Of a stretch of DNA of 9,884 bases, positions 1-9,834 are shown one piece after another. The position numbers and the translations under genes are program-made. Numbering within the stretch: the stretch's first letter is position 1; the number at the start of each line of letters is the position of its first letter. The notes beneath the pieces were generated by a model. That model saw nothing but the letters and a program-made list of their open reading frames with translations. It ran no database searches and was not told where the DNA came from. Origin of the DNA: Planctomycetales bacterium 4484_123 (lineage in GTDB: Bacteria > Planctomycetota > Phycisphaerae > SM23-33); the NCBI GenBank assembly GCA_002049885.1, contig MVCS01000025.1, forward strand, positions 1 through 9,884. Reading direction: 5' to 3'.

Positions 1-234
1 CAGCAGCCGCTCGCGCTCGGCCTGGGCCAGCACGCGCCCGGCCAGCCCCGCAGGGGCGGAGGCCCTCGGCAACCGGCCCAGCAGGTCGCGAACCGCCCGC
101 AGCGAGGCCATCTCCGCCGCCAGGTCCGGGTCGCGCGCCAGGGCGGCGTCCAGGTCCCGAGCCTCGGCATCGGACAGCTCGCCATCCAAATACGCCGAGA
201 GCGACTCCCGCAACTTGTCCTTCCGCGAAGGCAT
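1..234 (-). CDS. Anti-sigma factor-like protein, N-terminal part (runs off the window)
   Basis: Only the first 78 codons are visible; the frame is still open at base 1. The protein starts MPSRKDKLRESLSAYLDGELSD. The 'LSAYLDGELS' opening followed by an acidic/Ala-rich helix and 'LRAVRDLLGRLP' is the usual look of the N-terminal sigma-binding region of anti-sigma factors of ECF sigmas. It lies 65 bp downstream of the ECF sigma gene on the same strand, the standard place for a cognate anti-sigma. No Cys occurs in the visible part, so the His-x3-Cys-x2-Cys zinc motif of ZAS anti-sigmas is absent. A transmembrane segment, if present, would lie outside the window. No strong Shine-Dalgarno is seen before the ATG at 234. 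The role (binding and silencing the sigma factor) is inferred from family look and context. An alternative is another small DUF-type regulatory protein with the same fold. Confidence 0.7.
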   Translation of the reverse strand, partial: MPSRKDKLRESLSAYLDGELSDAEARDLDAALARDPDLAAEMASLRAVRDLLGRLPRASAPAGLAGRVLAQAERERLL

Positions 235-299
235 GACTTGACTCGCTCTCGCCTGTCCGTTGCGCCCGGAGCAGACCGGACGCCGGAGTTTCCATCGGC

Positions 300-944
300 T
301 CAGGCGAGCGTGTCTTTCAGCTTCTCGTGCAACATGCACCGGGCCCTGTACAGCCGGCTCTTGACCGTCCCCACCGGCACGTCCAGCACCCGGGAGATCT
401 GCTCGTAGTCCATATCCTCGATGTCCCTGAGAATCACCACCGCCCGGAAGTCCTCGGCCAGTTCGGCCAGGGCCTCCAGCACCCGCCGGTCGGCGTCGTT
501 GCGGGCCACCTCCTCGGCCGGGTCCAGGCCTCGCTGGTCGGCCAGGACCGCCGCCGACCGGGAGGTCCCGTCGTCCTGGCCGGCCGGCTCCAGCGAGTGG
601 AACTTGACCCGCCCGCCGCGGCGCCGGTGGCTGATGGTCAGGTTCATTCCGATGCGAAACAGCCAGGTGTAGAAGCCGCTGTCCTCGCGGAACCGTCCCA
701 GGCTCTCCAAAGCTTTGACGAACGTCTCTTGGCAAAGTTCCTCGGCATCGTCGCGATTCCCGCACATCCTGAGGATGGCGTTGAAGAGCCGATCCTGATA
801 CTTGTGCACCAACTGGCCGAAGGCGGCCACCTCGCCCTCACGACAGCGCTTCAGGATGGCTGCGTCATCCAAGGGGATGACCGGCGCCGGCCCGTCGGCA
901 TCGGCTCCTGACTCTGCCGGTATGTCAGACGTCCAGTCGGTCAC
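300..944 (-). CDS. ECF (RpoE-like) RNA polymerase sigma factor
   Basis: This is a sigma-70 family ECF sigma factor that redirects RNA polymerase to a stress or envelope regulon. Using the GTG at 944 it is 214 aa, normal for the family. Region 2 spans about residues 40-108: 'FGQLVHKYQDRLFN', then 'DAEELCQETFVKALESL' and 'FYTWLFRIGMNLTISHRRR', the core-binding and -10-recognition helices. A linker of about 45 residues follows. Region 4 spans about 155-212, with 'LAEDFRAVVILRDIEDMDY' and the helix-turn-helix 'EQISRVLDVPVGTVKSRLYRAR'. The frame is open further upstream to an ATG at 1133, but that extension is Gly/Ala/Pro/Arg-rich and would cross the clpC terminator and a candidate promoter, so the GTG start is preferred. 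No clear Shine-Dalgarno is seen. The anti-sigma-like gene follows after 65 bp. The family assignment is firm; the start is moderately sure. Confidence 0.93.
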   Translation of the reverse strand: MTDWTSDIPAESGADADGPAPVIPLDDAAILKRCREGEVAAFGQLVHKYQDRLFNAILRMCGNRDDAEELCQETFVKALESLGRFREDSGFYTWLFRIGMNLTISHRRRGGRVKFHSLEPAGQDDGTSRSAAVLADQRGLDPAEEVARNDADRRVLEALAELAEDFRAVVILRDIEDMDYEQISRVLDVPVGTVKSRLYRARCMLHEKLKDTLA

Positions 945-1012
945 GCCGTTCCCGGCAAGACCCCCGCTTGCCCAGCCTCTGGGCCCGACCTCGCGGGCCC
1001 ATCCACCCCCGT

Positions 1013-1042
1013 ATGATACCCCCGCCGGCAGAGCTGCGGCAA
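1013..1042 (-). promoter_or_regulatory. Candidate sigma70-type promoter of the ECF sigma gene
   Basis: On the minus strand, TTGCCG (1042-1037) and TATCAT (1018-1013) are separated by 18 bases. The pair lies just after the clpC terminator and would start transcription near 1006, about 60 nt before the GTG at 944. It supports independent transcription of the sigma/anti-sigma pair and the shorter sigma start. It was found by eye; the -10 box stands out in otherwise GC-rich sequence. Confidence 0.4.
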
Positions 1043-1079
1043 CGGGCAACGGCCCGGGCCCGCGCCCTGGTCCGGCCCC

Positions 1080-1118
1080 GGAAAACAACGAGCCCGCGGA
1101 GCTGGCCCCGCGGGCTCG
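1080..1118 (-). terminator. Rho-independent terminator of clpC
   Basis: There is a perfect 11-bp inverted repeat: CGAGCCCGCGG at 1089-1099 pairs with CCGCGGGCTCG at 1108-1118 around an 8-base loop. On the minus strand the stem is followed by TTGTTTTCC (1088-1080). It begins about 35 bp after the clpC stop codon. No T-tract follows the stem on the plus strand, so it acts in the clpC direction. Confidence 0.85.
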
Positions 1119-1153
1119 ACAAATGCCTGGCACCCAGCGCCCGGGCCAGGCCT

Positions 1154-3670
<2,517 letters not shown>

Positions 3671-3749
3671 GACTTACCGCTCCCTCTACCGGCGACCGGC
3701 ATGGTCCGCCCGGCCTGGGCAGAAAAGCTGCACCCGCCCGTACATTGTC

Positions 3750-3778
3750 ATTCTACCGCCCCGCCCGCAATCCTGCAA
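3750..3778 (-). promoter_or_regulatory. Sigma70-type promoter of clpC
   Basis: On the minus strand, TTGCAG (3778-3773) and TAGAAT (3755-3750) are separated by exactly 17 bases, close to consensus. Transcription would start near 3743, giving a leader of about 73 nt before the clpC ATG at 3670. No CIRCE element (TTAGCACTC/GAGTGCTAA), HAIR repeat or CtsR heptad repeat is visible around it. Found by eye. Confidence 0.6.
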
Positions 3779-3849
3779 CTGCGCCACAACGGGGCACGTA
3801 TACAACTCTATCGTCACACAGCCCGCACGCCCGTGAATCAGACCCGCCA

Positions 3850-3888
3850 GGCCCCCAGCGGCCACAAGATGACCCCCGGTGGCCCCCA
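3850..3888. repeat. Direct repeats flanking an inverted repeat upstream of the clpC promoter
   Basis: GGCCCCCA occurs at 3850-3857 and again at 3881-3888. The start-to-start distance is 31 bp, about three helical turns. Between them lies GGCCAC-N13-GTGGCC (3860-3884). The block sits about 70-110 bp upstream of the clpC -35 box. It could be an activator or repressor site, but short repeats of this kind also arise by chance in GC-rich DNA. Confidence 0.35.
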
Positions 3889-4014
3889 ATTGTAACCGCC
3901 GCATCCCCAGCATGACACCCGTGAAATGCAGGATTCGAAGAGCCAGAGACTTACCCCACAAACACGGCAGCAGCCACCAGGGGATCCGCCCTCCCGGGCC
4001 TCCGTAGTTCCCGT

Positions 4015-5424
<1,410 letters not shown>

Positions 5425-5437
5425 CGACCGACCCAGC

Positions 5438-6817
5438 CTAACCCTGCGCCGCGGAATGGCCCTGGCGGGGCAGCTTCCCGCAGGGTAAGGTCACCTCGGC
5501 CGCGGCGCCGCGCCCGGTATTGTACAAATTCAGTCGGCCGCCCGCCTCCTGGACGATCCGCCGGCAGATGGACAGCCCCAGCCCCGCGCCGGTGGTCTTG
5601 GTGGAGAAGAACTCCTCGGCCCGGCCGGCCAACACGGCCTGGGGGAAGCCCGGCCCGTTGTCAACGACGCTAAGGACGACCTGGCCGCCCTCGACCCGGC
5701 CGGCCACGCGGACCACCCCGCCCCGGGGCGAGGCCTCGATGGCGTTCAGCAGCAGGTTCAGGAACAGTTGCCGACAGCGGCTGCGATCCATAACCACGGG
5801 CGGCAGCGGGGGAAGCTCCAGCTCCGCCTCGATCTGCCGCTGCCGGAGCTGGAAACTCAGCAGTCGGAGCGTCTCGCGGATTTCCGCCGCCAAATCGACC
5901 GCCTCCACACGGCGTGCGTCCTTGCCGGCCAGCACCAGCAGCTCGTCCGTCAGCAGGCTGAGCCGGTCGATCTCGCCCAGGACCATCTCCAGGGCCTCGC
6001 GCAGGTGTTGGGGGCAGTCCTGGCGCACCATCTGGAGCGTCAGCCGCATCGCCTGGAGCGGGTTGCGGACCTCGTGGGCCACGGTGGAGGCGATCTTGCC
6101 GGCGGTGGCAAGCCGCTGCTGGGCGGCCAGACGTTGGCGGCTGCGCTCCAGTCGGCCCAGCAGGTCGCCGAAGGCCTCCGAGAGCCGGGACAGCTCGTCG
6201 CCCCGGCGGCGCCGTTCGGGAATCTTCTCCGGCAGCGTCCGGTCGATGGACCGGCTGAGGGCCGAGATACGCCGCACCAGCCGCAGCCCCACCAGGTAGA
6301 TGCCGGCCGCCAGCAGCACCGAGCTCGCCGCCAGGGTCAGCAGGTACTGATGCAGGATGGTGCGTGTCGGCTGGCGAACGGCGCTTTCATCGGCCAGCAG
6401 CACCACCCGCAGGGGCGGGCCGACGCGGCCGGCGCGGACGGCCTGGGCATGGTAGTAGCGGCGCCCGCCGGCCGGCAGGGGGTTGGACGCAGCGGGCCGG
6501 CTGGCAAGGCTGGCACACAGCTCGCGCCAGGGCCAGTCGCCCCGGCTGTGGGCCGCCACGCCCGAGGCAACCCCGCCGGGCTCGGCGACGACCAGCGCCA
6601 GGATGTGCGCATCCAGCAGCCCTGACAGTGGCGTGAGGGCCTCGTCGTTCAGCGGGACCGGGCTGGCCGCGAGTCTCTCGGCCGACAGTGCCAGCCGCCG
6701 GAGGAGCTGTCGCTCCGCCAGCCTCCTTGCCCCCCACACGCCCAGCGCCGCCGCCGAGCCCGAGACCATCACGAAGACCGCCACTGTCAGGATGGTCAAG
6801 CGGTACTTGAGCGACAT
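5438..6817 (-). CDS. Membrane-bound sensor histidine kinase, partner of the NtrC-type regulator
   Basis: This kinase senses a signal at the inner membrane, autophosphorylates and passes phosphate to the adjacent regulator. From the ATG at 6817 it is 459 aa. TM1 is at about residues 7-27 (LTILTVAVFVMVSGSAAALG). An extracytoplasmic sensor of about 130 residues follows, with no family I recognise, then TM2 at about 157-178. A HAMP-like linker (about 180-232) leads to HisKA with H248 in 'VAHEVRNPLQ'. The ATPase domain has the N box 'LFLNLLLNAIEASP' (N354/N358), G1 'VVDNGPGFP' and G2 'TTGAGLGLSICRRI'. The layout is like NtrB/ZraS-type kinases that work with NtrC-type regulators. An upstream in-frame ATG at 6874 would add 19 residues before TM1; I prefer 6817 because the protein then starts directly with the short MSLKYR basic run and TM1. 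No Shine-Dalgarno is seen; a promoter-like pair ends 7 nt upstream. Confidence 0.95.
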   Translation of the reverse strand: MSLKYRLTILTVAVFVMVSGSAAALGVWGARRLAERQLLRRLALSAERLAASPVPLNDEALTPLSGLLDAHILALVVAEPGGVASGVAAHSRGDWPWRELCASLASRPAASNPLPAGGRRYYHAQAVRAGRVGPPLRVVLLADESAVRQPTRTILHQYLLTLAASSVLLAAGIYLVGLRLVRRISALSRSIDRTLPEKIPERRRRGDELSRLSEAFGDLLGRLERSRQRLAAQQRLATAGKIASTVAHEVRNPLQAMRLTLQMVRQDCPQHLREALEMVLGEIDRLSLLTDELLVLAGKDARRVEAVDLAAEIRETLRLLSFQLRQRQIEAELELPPLPPVVMDRSRCRQLFLNLLLNAIEASPRGGVVRVAGRVEGGQVVLSVVDNGPGFPQAVLAGRAEEFFSTKTTGAGLGLSICRRIVQEAGGRLNLYNTGRGAAAEVTLPCGKLPRQGHSAAQG

Positions 6818-6824
6818 GGGCGCA

Positions 6825-6853
6825 AGTGTAGGCCCCGGACCGGCCAGTTGGAA
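6825..6853 (-). promoter_or_regulatory. Candidate promoter of the kinase/regulator operon (possibly leaderless)
   Basis: On the minus strand, TTCCAA (6853-6848) and TACACT (6830-6825) are separated by 17 bases. Only 7 nt lie between the -10 box and the ATG at 6817, so transcription would begin at or next to the start codon. This fits the absence of a Shine-Dalgarno. Both boxes are imperfect, so this is tentative. Confidence 0.3.
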
Positions 6854-6935
6854 GACCGGCCTTGCACCCGGCACGCCGCCGACGGCGCGACCGGCTCCCG
6901 GGCCGGGCGGGCTGCTGCGGCCTGGACCGGGGAGG

Positions 6936-6943
6936 ATTATAAT
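6936..6943. promoter_or_regulatory. Palindromic -10 box ATTATAAT in the divergent intergenic region
   Basis: ATTATAAT reads TATAAT on the plus strand (6938-6943) and on the minus strand (6941-6936). It is the only long AT run in the 248-bp region between the kinase and acyP. It could serve acyP-CDF on the plus strand (leader about 115 nt), the kinase operon on the minus strand, or both. No good -35 hexamer is seen at 16-18 bp on either side, so it may depend on an activator or be weak. Confidence 0.4.
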
Positions 6944-7052
6944 GGTTCGGGCGTCGCCCGGCGGCGGGAAGGCGCCTGCCGGGTCGGCCAGTCCGGCGCC
7001 AGCCGGGCCAAGCGGCAGCCCCGGCCGGCACGATCGCCACCGGCCAGGCAGC

Positions 7053-7057
7053 GGAGG
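7053..7057 (+). promoter_or_regulatory. Shine-Dalgarno sequence of acyP
   Basis: GGAGG lies 8 nt before the ATG at 7066. This is a near-ideal position and fixes the acyP start. Confidence 0.8.
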
Positions 7058-7065
7058 ACGGGCTG

Positions 7066-7341
7066 ATGGCTCAGCAGCAGAGGCTGATTCACTTCTCCGG
7101 CACGGTGCAAGGGGTGGGCTTTCGCTTTACCGCTGCGCATGTGGCGGTGGGGCACAGCGTGACCGGATACGTCAAGAACCTGCCCGACGGGCGGGTCGAG
7201 CTGTTGGTGGAAGGCGAGGAGCAGGAGATCGACGCCTTCCTGGCCGAACTACAGGAACGAATGCGCGGCTACATCCGCCAGGTCACCGAGCAGAGGGGGC
7301 CGGCCAGCGGTCGATACACGGCTTTCCAAGTGCGGTTTTGA
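7066..7341 (+). CDS. acyP: Acylphosphatase
   Basis: This small cytoplasmic enzyme hydrolyses acyl phosphates such as acetyl phosphate or 1,3-bisphosphoglycerate to a carboxylate and phosphate. It is 91 aa, the normal length of the family. The phosphate-binding loop 'GTVQGVGFRFTA' contains the catalytic Arg (R20), and 'GYVKNLPDGRVELLVEG' contains the catalytic Asn (N38). The C-terminal '...YTAFQVRF' matches the last strand of the fold. A strong GGAGG ribosome-binding site precedes it. It is followed after 26 bp by a metal exporter gene on the same strand, so the two probably share a transcript; no functional link between them is obvious. By family, the enzyme could lower acetyl-phosphate pools, but any link to the neighbouring two-component system is speculation. 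Confidence 0.96.
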   Translation: MAQQQRLIHFSGTVQGVGFRFTAAHVAVGHSVTGYVKNLPDGRVELLVEGEEQEIDAFLAELQERMRGYIRQVTEQRGPASGRYTAFQVRF

Positions 7342-7367
7342 GGCCCGCACGGGTCGAACAGGCCTCG

Positions 7368-8270
7368 ATGGAAAACAACAGCGACAATCCGCCGGGGCTG
7401 CTGAGTCCAGCCGGCGTGACGAAGCTGGGGCTGGTGATCAATGCCGCCCTGTCGGCGGGGAAGTTGGCGGCTGGGTGGGTCTTCGCATCCCAGGTCATCT
7501 TCGCCGACGGGCTGCACTCGCTGAGCGACTGTGCCACGGACGTGGCGGTGCTGGCGGGGATACGGATTTCCTCCCGGCCGGCGGACGAGGACCACCCATA
7601 CGGCCACCGGCGGGCGATGACGCTGGTGACGGCCGTGCTGGGCCTGATGTTGCTGGGTGCGGCGGCATTCGTGGCCTACCGGGCCCTGCGCTCCTTTGCG
7701 GTCCCGCAGACCTTCCACATCCGCCCCGGCGTGCCGCTGGTCCTGGCCGTGGCGTCTGTAATCATCAAGGAGGCCCTGTATCACCTGACGGTGCGGGTGG
7801 GGCGGCGTGTCGGCGACAGCAGCGTGGTTGCCAACGCCTGGCATCACCGCAGCGACGCAGCCAGCTCCGTGGCCGCCGCCGCCGGTCTGGCCGCCGTGGC
7901 CCTGGGCGGGGCGAAATGGCAGTTCCTCGACCACGCCGTGGCACTGATGCTGTGCAGCTTCCTGCTGCTGGTGGCCGTGCGCATCCTGAGCCAGGCCGCC
8001 AGTGAACTGATGGACCATGCCCCCGACCCGGAGGTCATCGAGCGCATCGGCCAGACGGTGGCGAGCACTCGCGGCGTCCGCGGCTTCCACGCCTTCCGCG
8101 CACGCCACCTGGGCGGGAAGGTGGAAATGGACATCCACGTGCAGGTGGACCCGGAGCTGACCGTGCGCGAGGGGCACGACATCGCCAGCGAGGTCCGCCG
8201 GGCCGTCATCGACTGCTGCCCTCACGTCATCAGCGTCATCGTCCACATCGAGCCCGCACAGGAAACCTGA
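7368..8270 (+). CDS. Cation diffusion facilitator (CDF) metal exporter
   Basis: This inner-membrane proton/metal antiporter removes divalent cations (Zn2+, Co2+, Fe2+ or similar) from the cytoplasm. From the ATG at 7368 it is 300 aa, typical for the family. Hydrophobic segments lie at about residues 15-35, 38-62, 84-105, 122-140, 164-182 and 188-206. The transport site is a pair of HxxxD motifs: H50-D54 in TM2 (FADGLHSLSD) and H159-D163 in TM5 (NAWHHRSD). Paired HxxxD motifs are usual in zinc-type CDFs, whereas DxxxD is usual in manganese exporters. 'DEDHPYGHRR' lies in the loop after TM2. A cytoplasmic ferredoxin-like domain follows from about 212 ('GVRGFHAFRARHLGGKVEMDIHVQVD'). The frame is open far upstream, but that part overlaps acyP and looks like a shadow, so MENNSDN is taken as the start. 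No clear Shine-Dalgarno is seen. The exact metal is not decided. Confidence 0.94.
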   Translation: MENNSDNPPGLLSPAGVTKLGLVINAALSAGKLAAGWVFASQVIFADGLHSLSDCATDVAVLAGIRISSRPADEDHPYGHRRAMTLVTAVLGLMLLGAAAFVAYRALRSFAVPQTFHIRPGVPLVLAVASVIIKEALYHLTVRVGRRVGDSSVVANAWHHRSDAASSVAAAAGLAAVALGGAKWQFLDHAVALMLCSFLLLVAVRILSQAASELMDHAPDPEVIERIGQTVASTRGVRGFHAFRARHLGGKVEMDIHVQVDPELTVREGHDIASEVRRAVIDCCPHVISVIVHIEPAQET

Positions 8271-8351
8271 CGGCCTCGGCGGGAAATATCACCGTCGGCA
8301 GATCATCCTCTGGCCACGGACACTCGACACCGCCCGGGCGGGCGTTCCGAA
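8271..8351. other. Convergent intergenic gap between the CDF exporter and the sulfatase-like gene
   Basis: These 81 bp separate the facing stop codons. The perfect 12-bp palindrome CCGCCCGGGCGG is at 8330-8341. No hairpin followed by a T-tract is seen in either direction, so termination here may be factor-dependent. Confidence 0.5.
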
Positions 8352-9728
8352 TCAACCCTCGCCCATGAGTTGTGCCACGGTCTCCGCCGGGGTGCCAATC
8401 TGCTCCAGCAGTCGGGCCATCCGCCCGCGCAGGCGCTTCGCCACGGCCGGGAATTTGCGCAGGAGGTTCCGCGTCTGGGAGCGGTCGGCGTTCATGTCGA
8501 ACAGCAGCCCGCCGGTGCCGAATTTCTCGGTCCGCGGGGCGTAGGCCCACCTGCCGGTGTACAGGACCGGCAGGCCGGAGCAGCGCGGGCCCAGCCGGCC
8601 CAGGTACGCCGAGGAGATGGCCCAGTCGCGCCGCCACCGGCGGGCCCGGCCAAGGGCAAGGTCCAGCACGCTGGTGCCATGGTCGGACGGGGCAGGCCCG
8701 GCCCCGGCCAATTCCAGCACCGTCGCGGCGGTGTCCACGGGCTGGACGTACTGGCGGACCTTCCTTGGCCGCATCCCAGGCAGATACACCAGCAGCGGGA
8801 TGTGGGCCAGCTCCTCGAACATCAGCCAGCAGCGGTCGTCTCTGGGATGGATGTTGCTCTTGCCGGTGCGATTGTGCTCGCCCAGGGCGATGCCGTGGTC
8901 GGCGGTGAAGATGATGGCGGTATCGTCGGCGATGCCGCAGTCCTCGATCTGGCGCAGGATGCGCCCCACGGACTTATCCAGCAGCGTCACCTCGCCGGCG
9001 TAGTGGGCCGCCAGGTTGCGCAGCTCGGCCGGGGTGTACTCATCGGCCGGGCCGTAGTTGGGATGGCGCATCTCCGGGCCCTGGTAGTCGGGGTCGTAAT
9101 GGCGCCACAGGTACTCCGGCGGGTCCCAGGGCTCGTGCACGTCGAAGAACTCCAGCCACAGCATCCACTTGGTGGCCTTGTAGTTCTCCTGGAGCCAGCG
9201 GCAGGCCAGATCGGCGGTCCGGCAGCAGAAGCGGTCCTCCTCCCAGCGCGGCTCGTTCTGCCACTCCTGGAGGTTCGGCAGGGTCATGCCCAGGTGGCGG
9301 GTGCGGCGGGTCTTGCCCGGCGGCTGGATGCGGGGGTCGGGCTTGTTCAGGCGGGTGAAGTACACGTCGCCCTCCTGTCCGCGGACCTGCACCGCCGCGG
9401 TGAAACCGCGATGGTAATACGCGTTCCGCTTCATCAGGTGCGGGCAGTCCCCTATCCACTGGGTGACGTAACCCAATTCGCCGACCCGGCCGGCCAGGGT
9501 GGGCCGGTCCGTCGGCAGCGGCGACCAGTCGGCCTGGGGGAACCAGTACTGGCCCAGGTACACGTCCGCCCGGTTGGGCCCGGTGGGGAAACTGCCGGTG
9601 TAGCAGCGCAGAAAGTCCGCGCTGCGACTCGCCAGGGCGTCCAAGTGCGGCGTGCGGACCTTCTTCAGCCCGTGCGCGGCGACGTAGTCGAAGCGGAAGG
9701 TGTCGGAAATAATCACGACGATACGCAT
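8352..9728 (-). CDS. Sulfatase/alkaline phosphatase superfamily hydrolase with Thr at the formylglycine position
   Basis: The 458-aa protein has the sulfatase fold and no signal peptide, so it is probably cytoplasmic. Metal ligands are D9 in 'VVIISDTFRFDY' and D277/H278 in 'IIFTADHGIALGEH'. H198 in 'FFDVHEPWDPP' and K290 in 'RTGKSN' match the conserved sulfate-contacting His and Lys. The signature region reads 'GSFPTGPNRADVYLGQ'. In the C/S-x-P-x-R consensus, T49-G-P-N-R53 places Thr where Cys or Ser would be converted to formylglycine. By family knowledge, Thr nucleophiles occur in phosphodiesterase and phosphotransferase branches of the superfamily, so phosphate-ester or phosphonate-ester chemistry is as possible as sulfate-ester chemistry. 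The C-terminal part 'YTGRWAYAPRTEKFGTGGLLFDMNADRSQTRNLL' is the usual sulfatase tail. GAGGAGA (9742-9736) is a good ribosome-binding site for the ATG at 9728. The substrate is unknown. Confidence 0.92.
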   Translation of the reverse strand: MRIVVIISDTFRFDYVAAHGLKKVRTPHLDALASRSADFLRCYTGSFPTGPNRADVYLGQYWFPQADWSPLPTDRPTLAGRVGELGYVTQWIGDCPHLMKRNAYYHRGFTAAVQVRGQEGDVYFTRLNKPDPRIQPPGKTRRTRHLGMTLPNLQEWQNEPRWEEDRFCCRTADLACRWLQENYKATKWMLWLEFFDVHEPWDPPEYLWRHYDPDYQGPEMRHPNYGPADEYTPAELRNLAAHYAGEVTLLDKSVGRILRQIEDCGIADDTAIIFTADHGIALGEHNRTGKSNIHPRDDRCWLMFEELAHIPLLVYLPGMRPRKVRQYVQPVDTAATVLELAGAGPAPSDHGTSVLDLALGRARRWRRDWAISSAYLGRLGPRCSGLPVLYTGRWAYAPRTEKFGTGGLLFDMNADRSQTRNLLRKFPAVAKRLRGRMARLLEQIGTPAETVAQLMGEG

Positions 9729-9735
9729 GGCCCAA

Positions 9736-9742
9736 TCTCCTC
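9736..9742 (-). promoter_or_regulatory. Shine-Dalgarno sequence of the sulfatase-like gene
   Basis: GAGGAGA on the minus strand lies 7 nt before the ATG at 9728 and supports that start. Confidence 0.75.
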
Positions 9743-9758
9743 TACCAAACCGGCGGGA

Positions 9759-9788
9759 ATACTAGTTGCTCGACCAGGGCCATGCCAA
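9759..9788 (-). promoter_or_regulatory. Sigma70-type promoter of the sulfatase-like gene
   Basis: On the minus strand, TTGGCA (9788-9783) and TAGTAT (9764-9759) are separated by 18 bases. Transcription would begin near 9752, giving a leader of about 24 nt that includes the Shine-Dalgarno. It lies in a local AT-richer patch. Found by eye. Confidence 0.55.
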
Positions 9789-9802
9789 TACCCGATTCCC
9801 GA

Positions 9803-9816
9803 CCGGACCGGTCCGG
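9803..9816. repeat. Perfect 14-bp palindrome upstream of the sulfatase promoter
   Basis: CCGGACCGGTCCGG is fully self-complementary and lies 14 bp upstream of the -35 box. The position suits an activator or repressor operator. It is a single site with no second copy seen nearby, so function is uncertain. Confidence 0.3.
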
Positions 9817-9834
9817 CCCCAGCGGCCCGCCGTG

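Larger units (their letters stand above)
3671..4014. other. Intergenic region between the response regulator gene and clpC
   Basis: This 344-bp stretch holds no credible gene. The clpC promoter and ribosome-binding site are in the half nearest clpC. Farther away are an inverted repeat GGCCAC-N13-GTGGCC (3860-3865 / 3879-3884) and two identical 8-bp copies of GGCCCCCA (3850-3857 and 3881-3888). No intrinsic terminator with a T-tract is evident after the response regulator stop, so some read-through toward clpC is possible. A run around 3930-3950 (GGATTCGAAG) resembles a tRNA T-loop, but no cloverleaf forms. Confidence 0.7.

Noticed and set aside
327..911. Plus-strand open frames opposite the sigma factor, the two-component genes and the sulfatase-like gene
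   Set aside because: All are shadows of recognised minus-strand genes, with biased composition and no recognisable motifs.
945..1133. 63-residue N-terminal extension of the ECF sigma factor from the ATG at 1133
   Set aside because: It would span the clpC terminator hairpin and a promoter candidate, is low-complexity, and no ECF sigma needs it.
3925..3960. tRNA-like stretch around GGATTCGAAGAGCC
   Set aside because: It resembles a T-loop only. The flanking bases do not pair as a 5-bp T-stem on either strand and no acceptor or anticodon arms could be found.
6830..6850. Possible sigma54 -24/-12 promoter before the kinase (TGGC...GGGCC at GG/GC spacing)
   Set aside because: Only the GG and GC dinucleotides match and the TTGC part is missing. 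Such matches are expected by chance in DNA this GC-rich.
6483..7367. In-frame N-terminal extension of the CDF exporter, including an ATG at 6942 with GGAGG 6 nt upstream
   Set aside because: The extension is Gly/Pro/Arg-rich, runs through the antisense of the kinase, and overlaps acyP, which is clearly coding in another frame with its own Shine-Dalgarno. CDF proteins normally begin where MENNSDN does.
8330..8341. CCGCCCGGGCGG palindrome as a bidirectional terminator
   Set aside because: It has no loop and no T-tract on either side; a short GC-only palindrome is expected by chance here.
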